Shown: positions 1 to 12,389, counted from the first letter of the stretch. The stretch: 64,000 bases of DNA from Dipylidium caninum (GCA_017562135.1 QEYB01001312.1:806001-870000), one strand, 5' to 3'. The notes: generated by a model not told the origin, from the sequence alone. Numbers and translations are program-made.

Positions 1-500
1 TCTACCGAATAGTATTTCATTTTAGTGACTTTGTGGCGACTCTACGTCTAATACGACAGTGGCTTCAAGGGCAGGAGGTTGCTTTTAAAAAATTCTAGGT
101 TTTGTTGTGAAAGCATGCCAAACGCCCATACGAAGTAACAGCAATGGGTGTGTGCATTTGAAAAGGGGCGAGACGAAGCGTTCCACTTTGATTAGTTGCC
201 AAACTGCACATTGAAGGACTTGTGACATCGGCGTCGTACGATAAAAGTAACAAAATATGTCGTGTTTGAAGGCATACCACTTAATCTAATTTTTTCGGCA
301 GCATGTAATGCGAAGGATTTGTTCTAACTGGCTACTTTTACATGGCTGCATGTCCAGCTTTCGTTGGATGGAAACCACTATAATTCTCAACTCGGCCAGG
401 TGGGCAACTTATTGTTATTCCGAAAAGTTGGTTGCAAATCCTGACAAACAGTGAAATTACTTCGGTTTGTGTGTGGTTATTTAATGACTTCCTCTTTTAG

Positions 501-821
501 GTGAAGCGAGAGTTACAGCAGATGAGAAAACGTCTTGGAGACGAAGGAGAGGCCGCGGCGAAGGTCCTCGCCGATGAATTGGGTCAATTGGACAGGGATT
601 TAGTCACCCTTGACAACATCACTACCTCCGCTAAAACTCTAAAGTGAGTCTGAGATGTCTTTTTAAAATTTTTATTTGATTAAAGCTGGCAGAATGAAAC
701 AGAATATTTTGTATCGAAGAGTGGAATGATCCCCTCGTTTTTTTTTAGGAATGGGGCGATCTACTTAGATGGCTGCTTAGACTCATTTCACAAGGAATAC
801 ATCAGCTCGACATGGAACTAA
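501..821 (+). CDS. C-terminal two exons of an unidentified coiled-coil-like protein (5' part outside window)
   Basis: Two exons can be placed. Exon 501-643 follows a pyrimidine-rich stretch ending in AG and ends at a GTGAGT donor. It encodes about 47 residues starting VKRELQQMRKRLGDEGE, charged and helical in character. The next exon starts at 749 after a run of T and AG. The phase is preserved (two bases carried over), and it reads NGAIYLDGCLDSFHKEYISS and then TWN before the TAA at 819-821. The protein therefore ends in the window, and at least one upstream exon lies before position 1. I do not recognise the family. The heptad-like first exon suggests a small helical or coiled-coil subunit of a complex. 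The gene is convergent with WDR4, with a 2.2 kb gap between them. Confidence 0.55.
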
Positions 822-3055
822 CCACCGCCTCACTTAATGTCCTTGTTATTCAGTATTTTTACTAGTCCTTATAAAGTTGTACGACTGTGATTATCATCTC
901 GAGCACTTGCCTTCCCAACTCCTTCCCCTCCTCCTCCTTCCTGTATTGACATACACTGACGTGGCGAGTAAGAAACAGACAATTCTTTTTCTCTCATGGG
1001 AGTCTGGGCCGTTTGTTATTTGAGAATACTTCTACATGGAGGTATAGACTAAGGGAAAGTCCGATTGAATGAATGCGAATAAGAGGAAGAGGTGAATGGG
1101 AACTTGCTCTTCCGTTGTGGAAGACAGTAAAACAGTGTGCATCATGCAGGTGATCCATTGAGCCGTTAGACACGATGGAGAGCCTACCCACAGTGGTATT
1201 TCCTTCTCAGAGGGGGAAGGATTTTGGGACCATGGATGCGAAGATGGCGTGGGACAGAAGGCGGCCCACGATGGATGCCAACGGCGGGCTGCTCTCTGTG
1301 CGCGCGAGTACAACTGGGGCACTCGAAACCAATCGCAACGAGGTCAGCAAACACAGACCTCAAAGACAAGCTGAGCTGAGTGCTCATTAATGGGGCGCTT
1401 TGTGTAAGACACCTCGTCTGCCCCAGCTTCAACTGAGTCTTTTCGTCTTGCGGGGCGAGTGCGTTGTTATTTCTCATGAAGTCATTCGGTCCAGGTCGAA
1501 AAGTGAGAACACCGCTGAGCACAAGTCGACCAGGAGCGTCACAAAACAGTTGGGTGACCACAGAAATGCCAAAGACACCGCCTCTTCAGCGGTATACCAA
1601 TGCTACTTGAAAAATTCCCCACTTAGCAAATGCTTCCTACCCAGTACACGCGTCTTTAACCCCATCGACACGGAATAGAATTAAACCTCATCTACAGCGG
1701 ACGGCGACGAAAGAGTTTGACTCTTGCAGGAACCTCACTGTTGGGTTCGAGGGAGTTGTGCCTCACACAGTTGGGCGCCATGTCCTCACTCCACCGTAAA
1801 CAGACGGCAGAGTATTAATACGCAACGATTAATCGCGTCATGTTGGTGTTGGCACTTTTGATGACGACTGAGGGGAGTGAAGCATTCGGCGTATTCCCTT
1901 CATCAACACAGCATTTAGTGAAGGCCACCTGTTTCGTTGCAACGGCGGATGCCGGCCAAACCGACACCCTCAGCCCGTGACGGCAGTCATGCCATGCGAG
2001 AAGGGGGTAACAAGTCAGGGGAATGGCGAGCAACAACGTCCGAAACCATGCTGACACCCCAGAAGAGAGCTAGCATCATCTCTTTGCTCTCTCCTTCCTG
2101 GATGGTTTTTCAAGTGACTCAGGACATCTCCTTGTCTGCATCATCTATGATTCTTTTGTTTCCCTATGCGTACAGCAAGAGCATCTCCAAAGGGGGTCGT
2201 TTTCGGAGTGACCGGATTGATGTTAAAATTTCCCGGCTGGAAGCCTCCTTCCGTCTTTCAGAAAATTGATGCGAGTCAAGCCAACTTTTCCCCAGCCGAA
2301 AATTGGGACGATGTGTAAATACTGTAGCTGAGGTCTAGAAATCCGCGTATGATAAAACGCAACTTCAGACTCACAACAAACCAGCCGAATTGGAAGATCT
2401 GACCTGATTGTAGAGGGCCAAGATGGAAGTACAAGAATAACAGACCCAGTAGACTGCTAATAAGCTTGTAAAACAATTACCGGATGCGCATCAGCGAGAA
2501 CTTCCCAGTTTACCCCATTACGAAAACTGAATTGCTTTATATCGAAGGTGCTCAGCTATGATAAGGAGCTAAATGGATCCCTTCAAAGGAGTCCAAGTTA
2601 GTTTAATCTTACCCTATCCTATAAGTATGGATGCAGCCGAGGTTTCCAAGGCAGAAAATTTGCAAATCGCAACCCTATACGACTACTGTGTTGGCTTTTA
2701 AGAGAAATCACAAGCTGTCAAGTACACTAACAGCGCCAGTGTGAGCCCAGTAGATGCCGTTTTAGCAGGATGTGGGAAGCACACAATGGTCCGAAGCCGC
2801 CCTGAAGTACCACGGAACAGTTCCCGCGACTTCCTTATTCTGCAAGTAAAAGTTGAATATATAATCTTAACTCCGCAAATCAAAACTTACTTGACCCGTC
2901 CCGATATCAACAAGGAAGGTATCCTAGAATCTCTCCACCTGATTAATTTTCACATTTTACAAAATCTACTAACGGTGTAATTTTCACTTAATTTGTACAT
3001 TAAAAGGAATATAAATGGAACTCGTTCACGTTTCACCAAAGAGGAACAGCTTCTA
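822..3055. other. Convergent intergenic region, nothing recognised
   Basis: This stretch lies between the 3' ends of the plus-strand gene (stop at 821) and WDR4 (stop at 3056). It holds several open frames of 60-125 codons on both strands (for example near 1184-1561 and 1937-2269). None shows a family motif, a consistent pair of splice sites or a conserved-looking composition. I see no repeat or RNA gene here. It presumably includes the two 3' untranslated regions. Confidence 0.5.
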
Positions 3056-5092
3056 TCAAGTAGGAAAATGCTGTTGGTCCCTCGAATTCGCCTCTACACA
3101 GAGCTGTTCCTCTTGTCCTGCTTTCAATCGTTTTCTTTTTGCCTGATGGCGTTGATGTCGCTCTTTAATGCGCTTGTGAGTTGTCTCTTTGCTCTCTTCG
3201 TAAGCGTTGATGCCGCTCATATTGATGAAGCTCTTACCCATCTCCATCAACATCTCTAGTCGCGGAAAGTTACCTGGAGAAGGGGAGAAACAAGACGGAC
3301 CTGAGTAACTAATACATATAAATTGTATTTCTGTGTGTAGTACCTTACTATCCACCCTCTCAAGAAAGCGAGATGAAGTTAAGGATAAGAGATATATTCT
3401 ACACAAATTTAATAAAATAAACCAATTCCATGAGCGCACCAATTTAACTACTACACTTCTAAAGTGGTGAAACGCAAGACCTACGCTTTTGCTTTAAGTC
3501 ACGCGCTGTAAAACAAAGGTAATACTCCGAAGGTGGACTAACGATTGTCCCGATTAATACTGTTGCTAGTTCTGATCTTAAAACAACTACGCAATTTATC
3601 ATGATTGGTACTTGGCACAAAAACCTACTATAATGATACCAAGATTAGTATCAAAAGGCGTCTTACCGTTCTGAGATTTCAATTCCGGCGGTAAAATATC
3701 CCATTCCTTGGGCTAAAAATGAAAAATAGACAAAACCACCAACGAGAAAATCCTATTTTTAAGTATATATAATCACAAACTAGACTCCATTCCACTGATA
3801 AAGCTTGGTTGTATGCTACAAACCAGGAGACGAGACGCGAAAGGGGCTCCGTCATACAGACAACCTCAAATTTTTGTTCATCGATTCTGTGGTTGATCAC
3901 ACAACAATCGAGAAATCGTTCATTCGTAGGGCAGAGAACGCCACTAATCAACAAATCTTTGTTACTGCCTTTTTCAAATGCTGAGAAGTCTTCGGAGAGT
4001 TTCACAGCTATTATGCAATCATGGCTGTAAAGCAACAATGAGGAATAAACATTACATACGAGCGAACGCCCGTACTACCACACGTCCAACAACAATCAAA
4101 CGCGAAATAAGGAATTTTTCGGAGTCGCCACCAACATCTTGTTTCCGTAAATCGTTTAAGCACGGAGTCAAGTTGATGGCATCTAACTCATTCCCTCCAA
4201 AGGCGTCCCAAATACGAATAAATTCATCCTATGGTAAAATAATTGGGTTAAGTACAAAAGGTTAAGGGAAAATTGAAGTAAACTCACCCCACCGACAGAT
4301 AAAAGATGACGATTGTCAACAAACGCAATTTCAGAAATTGGTCTACGTATAAGTTTAAAAAAAGAAAAGCTAACTTTGTATGTCCAAGACAAAATGATTC
4401 AATATTGTATGGTTGTCTGAAACGACTAACGCGGAGTTTTTCATCCCGATCGCATGTGGCGATAAGTCTACCGTCTTTACTTGATGCCTAGAATAAGCTC
4501 AAAGATTAAATAAGACAAAGCGAGAGGATTTGAAAGACAAATTTGGTCAAATTACAACACTTGTCAGAAGCGAAATGTGACCAAGAAAGCCATCTTCTTC
4601 GTCCTCTTTGGATAAAACAGACTTGTCTCCACTGACTGAAACCACATATAACATAACCAGATTTTTGCCCAAGAAGAAGCGCTTCGTCATTCGGCATGAA
4701 AGTGATGCAGCTAATCTTTTTGGAAAAAGTCCTAATGTAAGAGCAAGGATATAACCCACTGGTCCTTTGATAGTCGCCAAGAGTGGCCGTCGGACTCGAA
4801 TATCCTTAATTTTTTATCGACATCGCATACCGCAAAAAAACGGCTCGAGTTTGATAAAGAACAACATAAAATGCTTGCCCTTTCCCCTATGTTGGGTGTT
4901 CCTCTAAATATTCACATTAATCAGTGATAGCAATCGTATTTTACCTATTTTCGGCAAGAGTGTCCTTCAAAAACGTAATCGAATGGCTAAAACAATCGCA
5001 CATTTTTAAGGTACTTACTTTACATCAAATGCTCCGATAACGTTGCCGGCGACTGCAAAAAATGTTGAACCTTCATGCTGCGACGAAAGCAT
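3056..5092 (-). CDS. WDR4: WDR4 / Trm82, WD-repeat subunit of tRNA (guanine-N7) methyltransferase
   Basis: WDR4 (yeast Trm82) is the non-catalytic WD40 partner of METTL1/Trm8. It stabilises the nuclear enzyme that makes m7G46 in tRNA. Exons read from sequence (minus): 5019-5092, 4760-4879, 4556-4731, 4375-4487, 4288-4342, 4056-4228, 3820-4024, 3667-3712, 3056-3273. Family landmarks are [37 protein letters not shown] followed by IESFCLGHT (the strongest match), [25 protein letters not shown], and a basic C-terminal tail ([20 protein letters not shown]) like the lysine/arginine-rich tail of animal WDR4. Introns of 28 nt (4732-4759), 32 nt (4343-4374), 31 nt (4025-4055) and 68 nt (4488-4555) preserve frame. 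Start: the first ATG after an in-frame stop, with an AG two bases upstream that could accept a spliced leader. Odd: exon 4556-4731 changes frame near 4641-4646; one extra G, or a 22-nt intron, would explain it. Divergent from p53. Confidence 0.88.
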
Positions 5093-6016
5093 GGCTAAGT
5101 CCGCCGACAAAAGCACCGGGCGCGTTTGACCCTAAGGAGATATTCTGATGCCTAGTATAAATACAATTCGATATCCTGTCGCACAGCTAAGGAAACATAA
5201 GCAGACTGAAGGTTATATTTTTAAACTTAATGGCCCCGTGCCTGACATATTAAGCTTGATAAAAAATTTAGCGACGATTCTAGAAATTGTCGCGGGTAGT
5301 TGTCACGGGTAGTCGTTGTCCGGTAATCAATTTTGGTAAAAGATACATAATGTTAACAGGAATAATTATTGTTAGTCTACCTGGGCTAGATCTCTAGACC
5401 TCCCCATCAATGGCCAATATTCGGAAATGCATTAACTGTATTATGCAGCCTCAAGTGTTATAAAATATTGTTAAAAATTATTTATTAGTTATAATTTGTT
5501 AATAAAATTGTGTTTTAACAATAATTTTTTGCACATAATGACAAAAATTAGTATTTTGTTTTATGAATTTGACAAGGTCATCATTCTTCGCGCCCCTCCC
5601 AACTTTTTCTACCGTCCGTGAGTTAGGCCGCGCCGCTGTTACCTCTGCTTGCGCTTTTGTCGTGTGTCTAATTGACTCACTTACGGTTCTGTGTTCATTT
5701 GCTGACGGTTCGCTGCATAGCTACGGAACTGTCATTCGAATCCACTTTGCTTTTCATGTCTCATAAATTTTCCTCTTGATCCTTATTGTCCTTTAACGGG
5801 GTAAACGGCTTATGGGTTATCCCTTTTAGGTGTCAAATTGCCCACGATTTGAATGAGCATTTGGGAAACTCTCCTCGCCACGTTTAATCGTCCACGTTTA
5901 TCATCCTTTCAAGCTACGTCTTCAATCATTTATCTCGAGCAATCGTGTAGACACTTGAAATCGGATATTTTTGTTCCTTACATTTGAATCGTGTCTGAAC
6001 CCTTAGTGTTTCAGTC
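5093..6016. promoter_or_regulatory. Divergent intergenic region between WDR4 and the p53-family gene
   Basis: About 0.92 kb separates the two start codons, which face away from each other, so any promoter elements for both genes should lie here. Positions about 5455-5545 are extremely AT-rich. No TATA box, initiator or p53 response element could be assigned with confidence. A 67-codon open frame at 5563-5766 has no recognisable content and is probably leader or intergenic sequence. Confidence 0.4.
6005..6014 (+). other. Putative trans-splice acceptor before the p53-family start codon
   Basis: A pyrimidine-containing tract ends in CAG at 6014, only two bases before the ATG at 6017. Flatworms, tapeworms included, add a spliced leader at such sites, and the spacing fits. 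An ordinary 5'-UTR intron is equally possible from sequence alone. Confidence 0.4.
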
Positions 6017-9000
6017 ATGATTGATGATCACGATCTGTCATTTGATGTTTTCGAGGCCGCCCATCAGGTAAATTTCTTATTTCTCCTTTCTTTACCGACA
6101 ATCAGCTCATGACAGCAGTCTCATCTCGACCCTCGATAAATATTCAAACCAGGTATGATTCTTTTCTTTAGGTACAGGCATTCTCCCGTATGAAGTCATA
6201 CCAATCGATTTATATCTGAATAAACATATCCTTAACTCAAATGGCTCAGTATTCTTTGCAAATTCTCTTATACTGCCAGGTTCAACGTATCTCATTATAA
6301 GCGGTTTTTTTTTGAACAAACTGATACTTTTCTCAGGTATATATTTAAGTGAAATCTCATTGCATCAAGATCATATGAGTCCCTAAGACGATTAAAGGTG
6401 ATACATTTTTCGTTTACTGAGGCAACGATTTTTCTATTTGATTTCCATCTCTTCAGATCCCCTTTCAGAGGGCAATACGACTTTCGCCTCGATTTAGAGA
6501 GGGGAGAGGCAATAAAAGATTATAAACTTTATACAGATGATACCGGGCGGAGAGTCATTTTCGTCAACAGAGATCGACCCCTTTATAATGAGGGCCCTTT
6601 TCCGTCTACCGCTCACTCCGCTCAACCTCTATATTCGCATTGTACCCCTATATGTTGCTCATGCTAGACGGGATGAGGTGGTTTGTCGGTGAGTTTCGTG
6701 TAATTGACTGATTTATCTGTTTTAATGAGCTATAGTTTTCTCACATTTTTATTAAATTTTGAGGGCCCAGGCAGTTAGTTTCTATTGATGAGTATTCTAG
6801 TTACCCCTTTATACGATTACTAATTCTGACAACATTTCCATTCTCTAACATTTTTAACTTGTTTATCAATCTCAGAGGTTAATTTTCTTTCCCTTGTGTC
6901 GTTAAGGTCGTGGTTGATGTTAGATACTTTGTACACTCTCCCTTCGTTTTCGTTTATTTTTTACAAAAATTTGAGGCAGTTATTTCTTATGGTCAGGTTT
7001 CCTACCTTCGACTTCATCTTATGTGGTGGACTTGTATTTGAGCAGCATAGAAATGAATGATTTGTCATAATGTTTTTTGTCGCTTTTTCTTGGACAACCT
7101 CTTTAATGGAAACGGGCTAGCGCTTTATTAAGCGTCGCAAAACGTACCCTGGGTCACATGTATAGTTTCAGTAATTATTCTGTCTTAAATTCAATGGTGT
7201 AGCGCTATTGTTCTGATCGTTAGAGATGGTCAAGGGCTGTTCACACAGTTTACACTTTAATGAGCAGTCTAGATGAAGGTTTTTTTCGAAAAAACACGCC
7301 AAGGAAATTTTTAGGCTTTCTCTTGGCATGTAAAGATGTTGAGTGAGCTGTGTGTCTCATGTCTAACAGTCTCATTCTTATTCCCTACTTAACCAACGCA
7401 TCTAATGTAATTTTTTCCATTTTTCGCCATAAATCTAATTCAATAATGTACTACATTCATCCTACTAGAGGAGATTGTGAGGTCTCGGTTTTCCTATTTT
7501 CTAGTAGTGTCCAGAAACGTCTTAACCTACTTTATGCCCAATTTTTATTAACTTCAGTTTCGGCGCCTCATAATTGTCACAGTTGATTTTTTCGCTATTT
7601 GAAAACAATGCCGAGCTCCGGTTTTACGTTGACTTTTTACCGCATTGCTATCCGCTGCTTTTTTCCATCGGTACTTTTAAGACTGTATTATTTCAAGATA
7701 AATCTGTTCTCCCATGATGAAATAACTCTCAGTTCCGGCACTTCAAGTTAGAGGCAATGGACTGTGGCCATCGGTCGTAGGAGATCCCAACACTCTTGGC
7801 GTTTCTATCGCTCTCGCGATATACATCATTGTTAGTGTACATGAGACGAGACGTTTCTTCGCGAATCATATGTTCAGAATTGCAATATAAAAGTTTGTAA
7901 ATTGTTCCGTAAAATACTGTACTGAGTCAAACACATGGTTTCTAGTAAGTTGTCGAGATTGCAACCTATTTACACCTCCCTAGCTGCTCTTAACTTCTTC
8001 TTTACTAACCTCGCCTGCATCCAAATATTAGGTGTGCCAATCATGCACACCAAGTGGTGACCTCGGGGTCGGTTGCATCTGTCCAGACTCGCGGGGAGAC
8101 GGAGATGGAAACATCGGAGGAGGTGCGCAGTTTTGTGACGGTGCAGTCACCACTGACCGACTACTGTCGCCTCGAAGGCCACCTAACAGTCCTTGTGCCT
8201 CTCGACCGAAAACAACTGGCGCTGGGTGTAGGTCCCTCTCCCGATCATCACCGCACTAGCAACAAGCTCCATCGCCTTGCGGAAAGAGGCTCAAAGAGGG
8301 AGGAACTGAAGCAGGAGATGTCAACACCCTATTTGCCGCCGTCGTCGCATCCTTCGGAGTCACAATTGACCTCTCCACCATCTTCCAGCTATCCCATGGG
8401 CGTGGCTGCCGAAAACCTTGTTTGTCGAATTGGATGCTACACCAGTTGTTTAGGTGGACAGACTCGTGGCGCTGTAGAGCTGGTTGTCCGGCTAGAAGAG
8501 GTGCCCAGGTACTTCTTTGCCCATATTATCTCATTCCGTCCTACCACTAAGAAGTCAACTTTTTTCGGTGTCCTGATGAAGCTGAGACATGCATCCATGT
8601 GAGTGGGACACTGTAATGAAATTATAGGTCAAGGAATACGTTGATGGGATTACTATAAAGGAGGAATTACGGTAAAAAAACCTAGAGGTGCGTAACCTTC
8701 CGAATTTAATAATCAAGCTTGAGTAAATCAGTCGTAAGCCGTAGGAATTACGGTAAGTAAATATTAGCTGCTGTAATTATGTTCCAGAAAGCCAAATACG
8801 GTTAGCTACTCAACCTTTTGCTTGAGTATAATTGGTCGAGTGTGTGTGCTTTTCTTCCTCAAAGTCGACGGTAAGAAGTTTGGTCTGTTGCCGTTGGTGG
8901 ACACGATATCCCTGACTTGGAGTTTCGTGTTTTACCATCCCACCAGCGTTAACGTGCATTGGTTTTTTTGTTTTTGTTTTGGGGCTTCGTGCCTACCACA

Positions 9001-11316
9001 TTCCAGGCAACGGGGAAATCTAATCCTTTAAGTAGACCTTTCATCCGGCGTCGCCCTCTGGAGCACACGATCACGAATTTTGCAGGTTCAGCTATCTTCT
9101 CGACAATAAACTTTGCTTCGATGTTTTGCCTTGGGCGAGGGTGACCGTACTTTGCCTATTCTTCACATGTTGTTTTCAATGTGGCTAGCATATTCGCAGC
9201 AATGCCTTATTGTGTTCATTAAAGAAAACTAGTAAGCGAACAATTGACAAAGGGATTGGCACCTCAAAACTCCCCGAGCGACCGGTTATCGGAGGAGTGG
9301 AAGGGACTTTATGGAAAATTCTATGGATGAAGCACAATTCCCCAAACACCATTCGTAATGCGTTGATTGTTATATTCCCACGCAATCTTTATTTCCGGCG
9401 TGTAGACGCAATCCTTTTTTCACCTTTTCCATATCTACGATCTAGTAATGCTTTCATTATTAATGAGAAAAAAGGTGTTTCAGAAATAGTTGCAATCCCA
9501 TTTCTTAAATCAACTTATTGCTCTCTCGAGCGTTAAAGGACCGCCAGGGCTTTAGTGTTCCCCTTCGCCGATTTGACAAGTGTGAAACACCCATTGGAAA
9601 TCGCAAAGGATTCTTGACCACCTTTTAACGAGAGGATAATTCAAATGAGCTATGTAAGAGTCGCACAGGTTCAGCTAATGCTATGCAATCCACAGTGATC
9701 CCCTCAAATCGCCGGTGGTTCTGGGCGTCGACCGCGTTGGAGTGCACTGTTCTTCTACCCCAGCCCGCGACATTCGCCTCTACGGGGAGAACGCAGGCCC
9801 AGCAGCTGTTCCTTCTAAAGCTTCAACCATCATAAACGACCCTAACGCCAGTGTCGAAAGCACTGGTCCTGGCAGCAGTCGTCGGCCTGCCCGCCGCGGT
9901 CTCTCCGAGCCCTCAACTACCTCGCGCAGCAAGCGGCGCCTCGCGTTGGTCAGCAGGAAGACGAGCCCGGCGACTGAAAGAGGCAATACCGAACGCAACA
10001 GCTCGACGGAAACCGAAGAAGCCATTTCATCTGCTGAATCTGTGGTCGGCCTCTCGTTTATCGATGTTCCGTCGGCGGAAGAGGGCAGTGGGCCCAAGCA
10101 ACGCTTCTACTTGGTGGCGACCAAGTCAAGAGAGAGAGCAGCCCAACTGCGACTGATGGACGATGCCTCGGCGGCCTTCGATGGGACACGAATGAGCTCC
10201 AGCAAATTTATGGCGTATCGACGGCAATGCCTCTTGGCGCAGTGCATCGCGTAAGTGTGGATTCCATCGTTCTGCCGCTTTCTATGTTTTGGTCGGGTTC
10301 GAACACCTCGACTCGATGGGGCCTTGTTACACGCGCCCTTTCTCACCGTCTTTAACTCCTCCAGTGTGAATTTTACACTGGGGCACGTCTGAAGGATTTC
10401 GATTTGCTTAGTTCGGCGAGTTGGTCATTATTGGGGCTGAGTTCATTTCCCCAACTGTTACCCACTTCGCGGACTTGGGATCCCTCATTTCAAGTTGTCA
10501 CCGACCCGTCCAGGAGGGTTTTTGACAAATGAATCACCTGAAAAAGTGTCAGCTGCACTCTTTTTGCGTCAGCCTGTGACAACTCTGGAAAATTTAGACG
10601 GCTGCGGACAGGCAAGTTTTGGTATTTTGCTCCAGTAAAGCTGATCTTTAAACGAGGGAACAAGCGTGCATCGTAGGTAGCAACACCCAGCGCCACAATT
10701 TGGTTCCATATCCTTCGCATTTTCGGGGCTTTGCGGCTTTCGTCGACAGTCTCAGTTCTACAATCCGTTGATGCAGTCGCCACGGGGGGGGGATTTGTAG
10801 AATTAGTACGAGACGAAAACCGCTTTACCGACTTGTGACCCGTTGCCTCAAGGGCGGGGGGGGAGGGGGGGGGGAACGTCACGTCTGCCACGCTTATGTC
10901 CGCCATGGGAAGTGCATAAAGCAGTCCCCTCGATTTTTCTGAGGTGACGGTCTGGACCGCTGTCCGATAGGGCCTGTTTGTACCTCTACAAGCTGTCCTC
11001 ACTTGGCCACGTCTAAATGACGGGCCCTCGGAGGTCCAATTAAGTGTCTAGAAAGACCTAAAGCCGATTGCCTCACATTGTCAGCATGTTAACTCGATTA
11101 ATTACTTTCTATAGCACCCGGTTTGGAAAATAATTCCAAGATCTGAGTGATACCTTGGCTCGTTTCTCAATCCAACAAGAAAGATCCAACTTGTGAACTG
11201 TGCACCTGCTTCTATACATTATAACCTCAGTGAAACCCAATTCGCTTAAATTCTTCTCTGTCTTTTGCAGATCCGAAGCCTATTCCACTAGTGCCGAAAA
11301 TTGCGAGTCGTCTTGA
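6017..11316 (+). CDS. TP53-like: p53/p63/p73-family transcription factor (divergent, one frame break in exon 2)
   Basis: Tetrameric sequence-specific transcription factor of the p53 family, acting in the nucleus in damage and germline or stem-cell control. Exons: 6017-6067 (MIDDHDLSFDVFEAAHQ, possible acidic/hydrophobic activation segment); about 6469-6688 (start uncertain); 8032-8508; 9696-10250; 11271-11316 (stop). DNA-binding domain landmarks: GQYDFRL; YIRIVPLYVAHARRDEVVCR joined by splicing to CANH (p53 RCPHH); RLEG; VLVPL; GCYTSCLGG; LGVDRVGVHC; PARDIR (p53 PGRDR). The zinc ligands equivalent to C176, H179, C238 and C242 are all present. The R175-, R248- and R280-like arginines align; the R249 position is G. 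The segment FYLVATKSRERAAQLRLMDD matches the tetramerization domain. Long Ser/Pro-rich insertions lie after CANH and between VLVPL and GCYTSC. Odd: exon 2 needs one base removed within GGGCCCTTTT (6592-6602) to join its two halves. The join of exon 1 to exon 2 is unresolved, so a small exon may be missed. Confidence 0.85.
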
Positions 11317-12389
11317 AACGCGTCCCCTTTTCTGTGGATCACGTCGTTTCACTCACTTCCTTCGTCCTCTGCTGCTGAGACGAGAAGAACAGAAGTGACG
11401 CGCCTTCTTGCCAAATCAACGACCTCTTTCTATTTCATTGTCATTTTTATACGAGTTGAAGCAAAGAAAACATGCATATTCATTACTGATGTGATTGGCT
11501 CTCTTCCCCCTGACTTGGGCGAAACTCCCCTCCCAATGACGGCCATACCTCTAATTTAATGCCAAATTCTGATCATAGCGTCCGAAGTAGTATTGGATGA
11601 GGTGGGGAAACTCCAGAGATTTGCGTGCTGCTGAGGATGAAGGCGCCTTACGGAAGGACAAGTCATTTGTTCGTATGCATGTGTGCTTAAAATCAAATTG
11701 CAACTTGATAATGAGGGGTCAGAAAGTACGTTTTCTCATTGGTTACCTTGATAATCGCCTTTCGATGGAATCTATCGAGAGCTAACGAAAATAAGCCTTG
11801 TCCTGGTTCATGCTGTCGTTGTGTTACTCTGACAGGCAAATGTTAGGCTGAGAAGTTTGGCCTACTCGCTTAGACGAGATCCCTTGTTGAGGAGTTGGCA
11901 CCCTGGCGTTCAGACAACGTTTAGTGGGGGTGACCAGCGCGCGTACGGGGAAGCAGACAGGATGCCAGCTTGCCGTCAAGGTGGCCGGCTAAGGCAACGC
12001 CAAGATGGAGGGGGGGGGGATGCGAGTGTGACTCATGTTCCGGAAATTGCGAGTATTCATCATCCACGTCGTCGCCGCCACCATTCGACTCAAACAAAAT
12101 GTCTGATTGCCATTCTAAGCATAAGGAACTGCTGATGGGAAGGAACCAAAAGCAAGTGGGTCGTAAAACGTGGGACGCTTAGTTATCAACAGTTGCGATG
12201 GTGGAAAATTGTAGTAACTCCTTTTTGTCACCATTCGAGCGAATTAATGCTGGTCTGTTTACTCTCATTTGACGCTGACTGCACAGCGTAGAGTGAAAAA
12301 ACAGGTAAATAAGTAAATAAATTTGTACAAAACATCCTACAAGTTGTACTGTGAGAGTTGAGATGAGGAGGACTGTACAGGATGGCAGG
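11317..12389. other. Convergent intergenic region between the p53-family gene and GTF3C1
   Basis: Roughly 1.1 kb between two stop codons facing each other. Short open frames occur (for example 11597-11785 and 11857-12135) but none has a recognisable motif or splice context. A G-homopolymer lies near 12010. It presumably contains both 3' untranslated regions. No repeat or RNA gene was seen. Confidence 0.45.

Noticed and set aside
8054..8259. Cysteine-rich frame at the start of p53 exon 3 (CQSCTPSGDLGVGCIC)
   Set aside because: The other frame continues the p53 domain (CANH, RLEG, GCYTSCLGG) and splices in phase on both sides. The cysteine pattern is in an unused frame.
10280..10310. GGGTTCGAACACC resembling a tRNA B box
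   Set aside because: No matching A box, acceptor stem or anticodon arm at the required spacing.
12001..12140. G-run and nearby short frames as a possible gene between p53 and GTF3C1
   Set aside because: No coding signal or family match; best read as 3' flanking DNA of two convergent genes.
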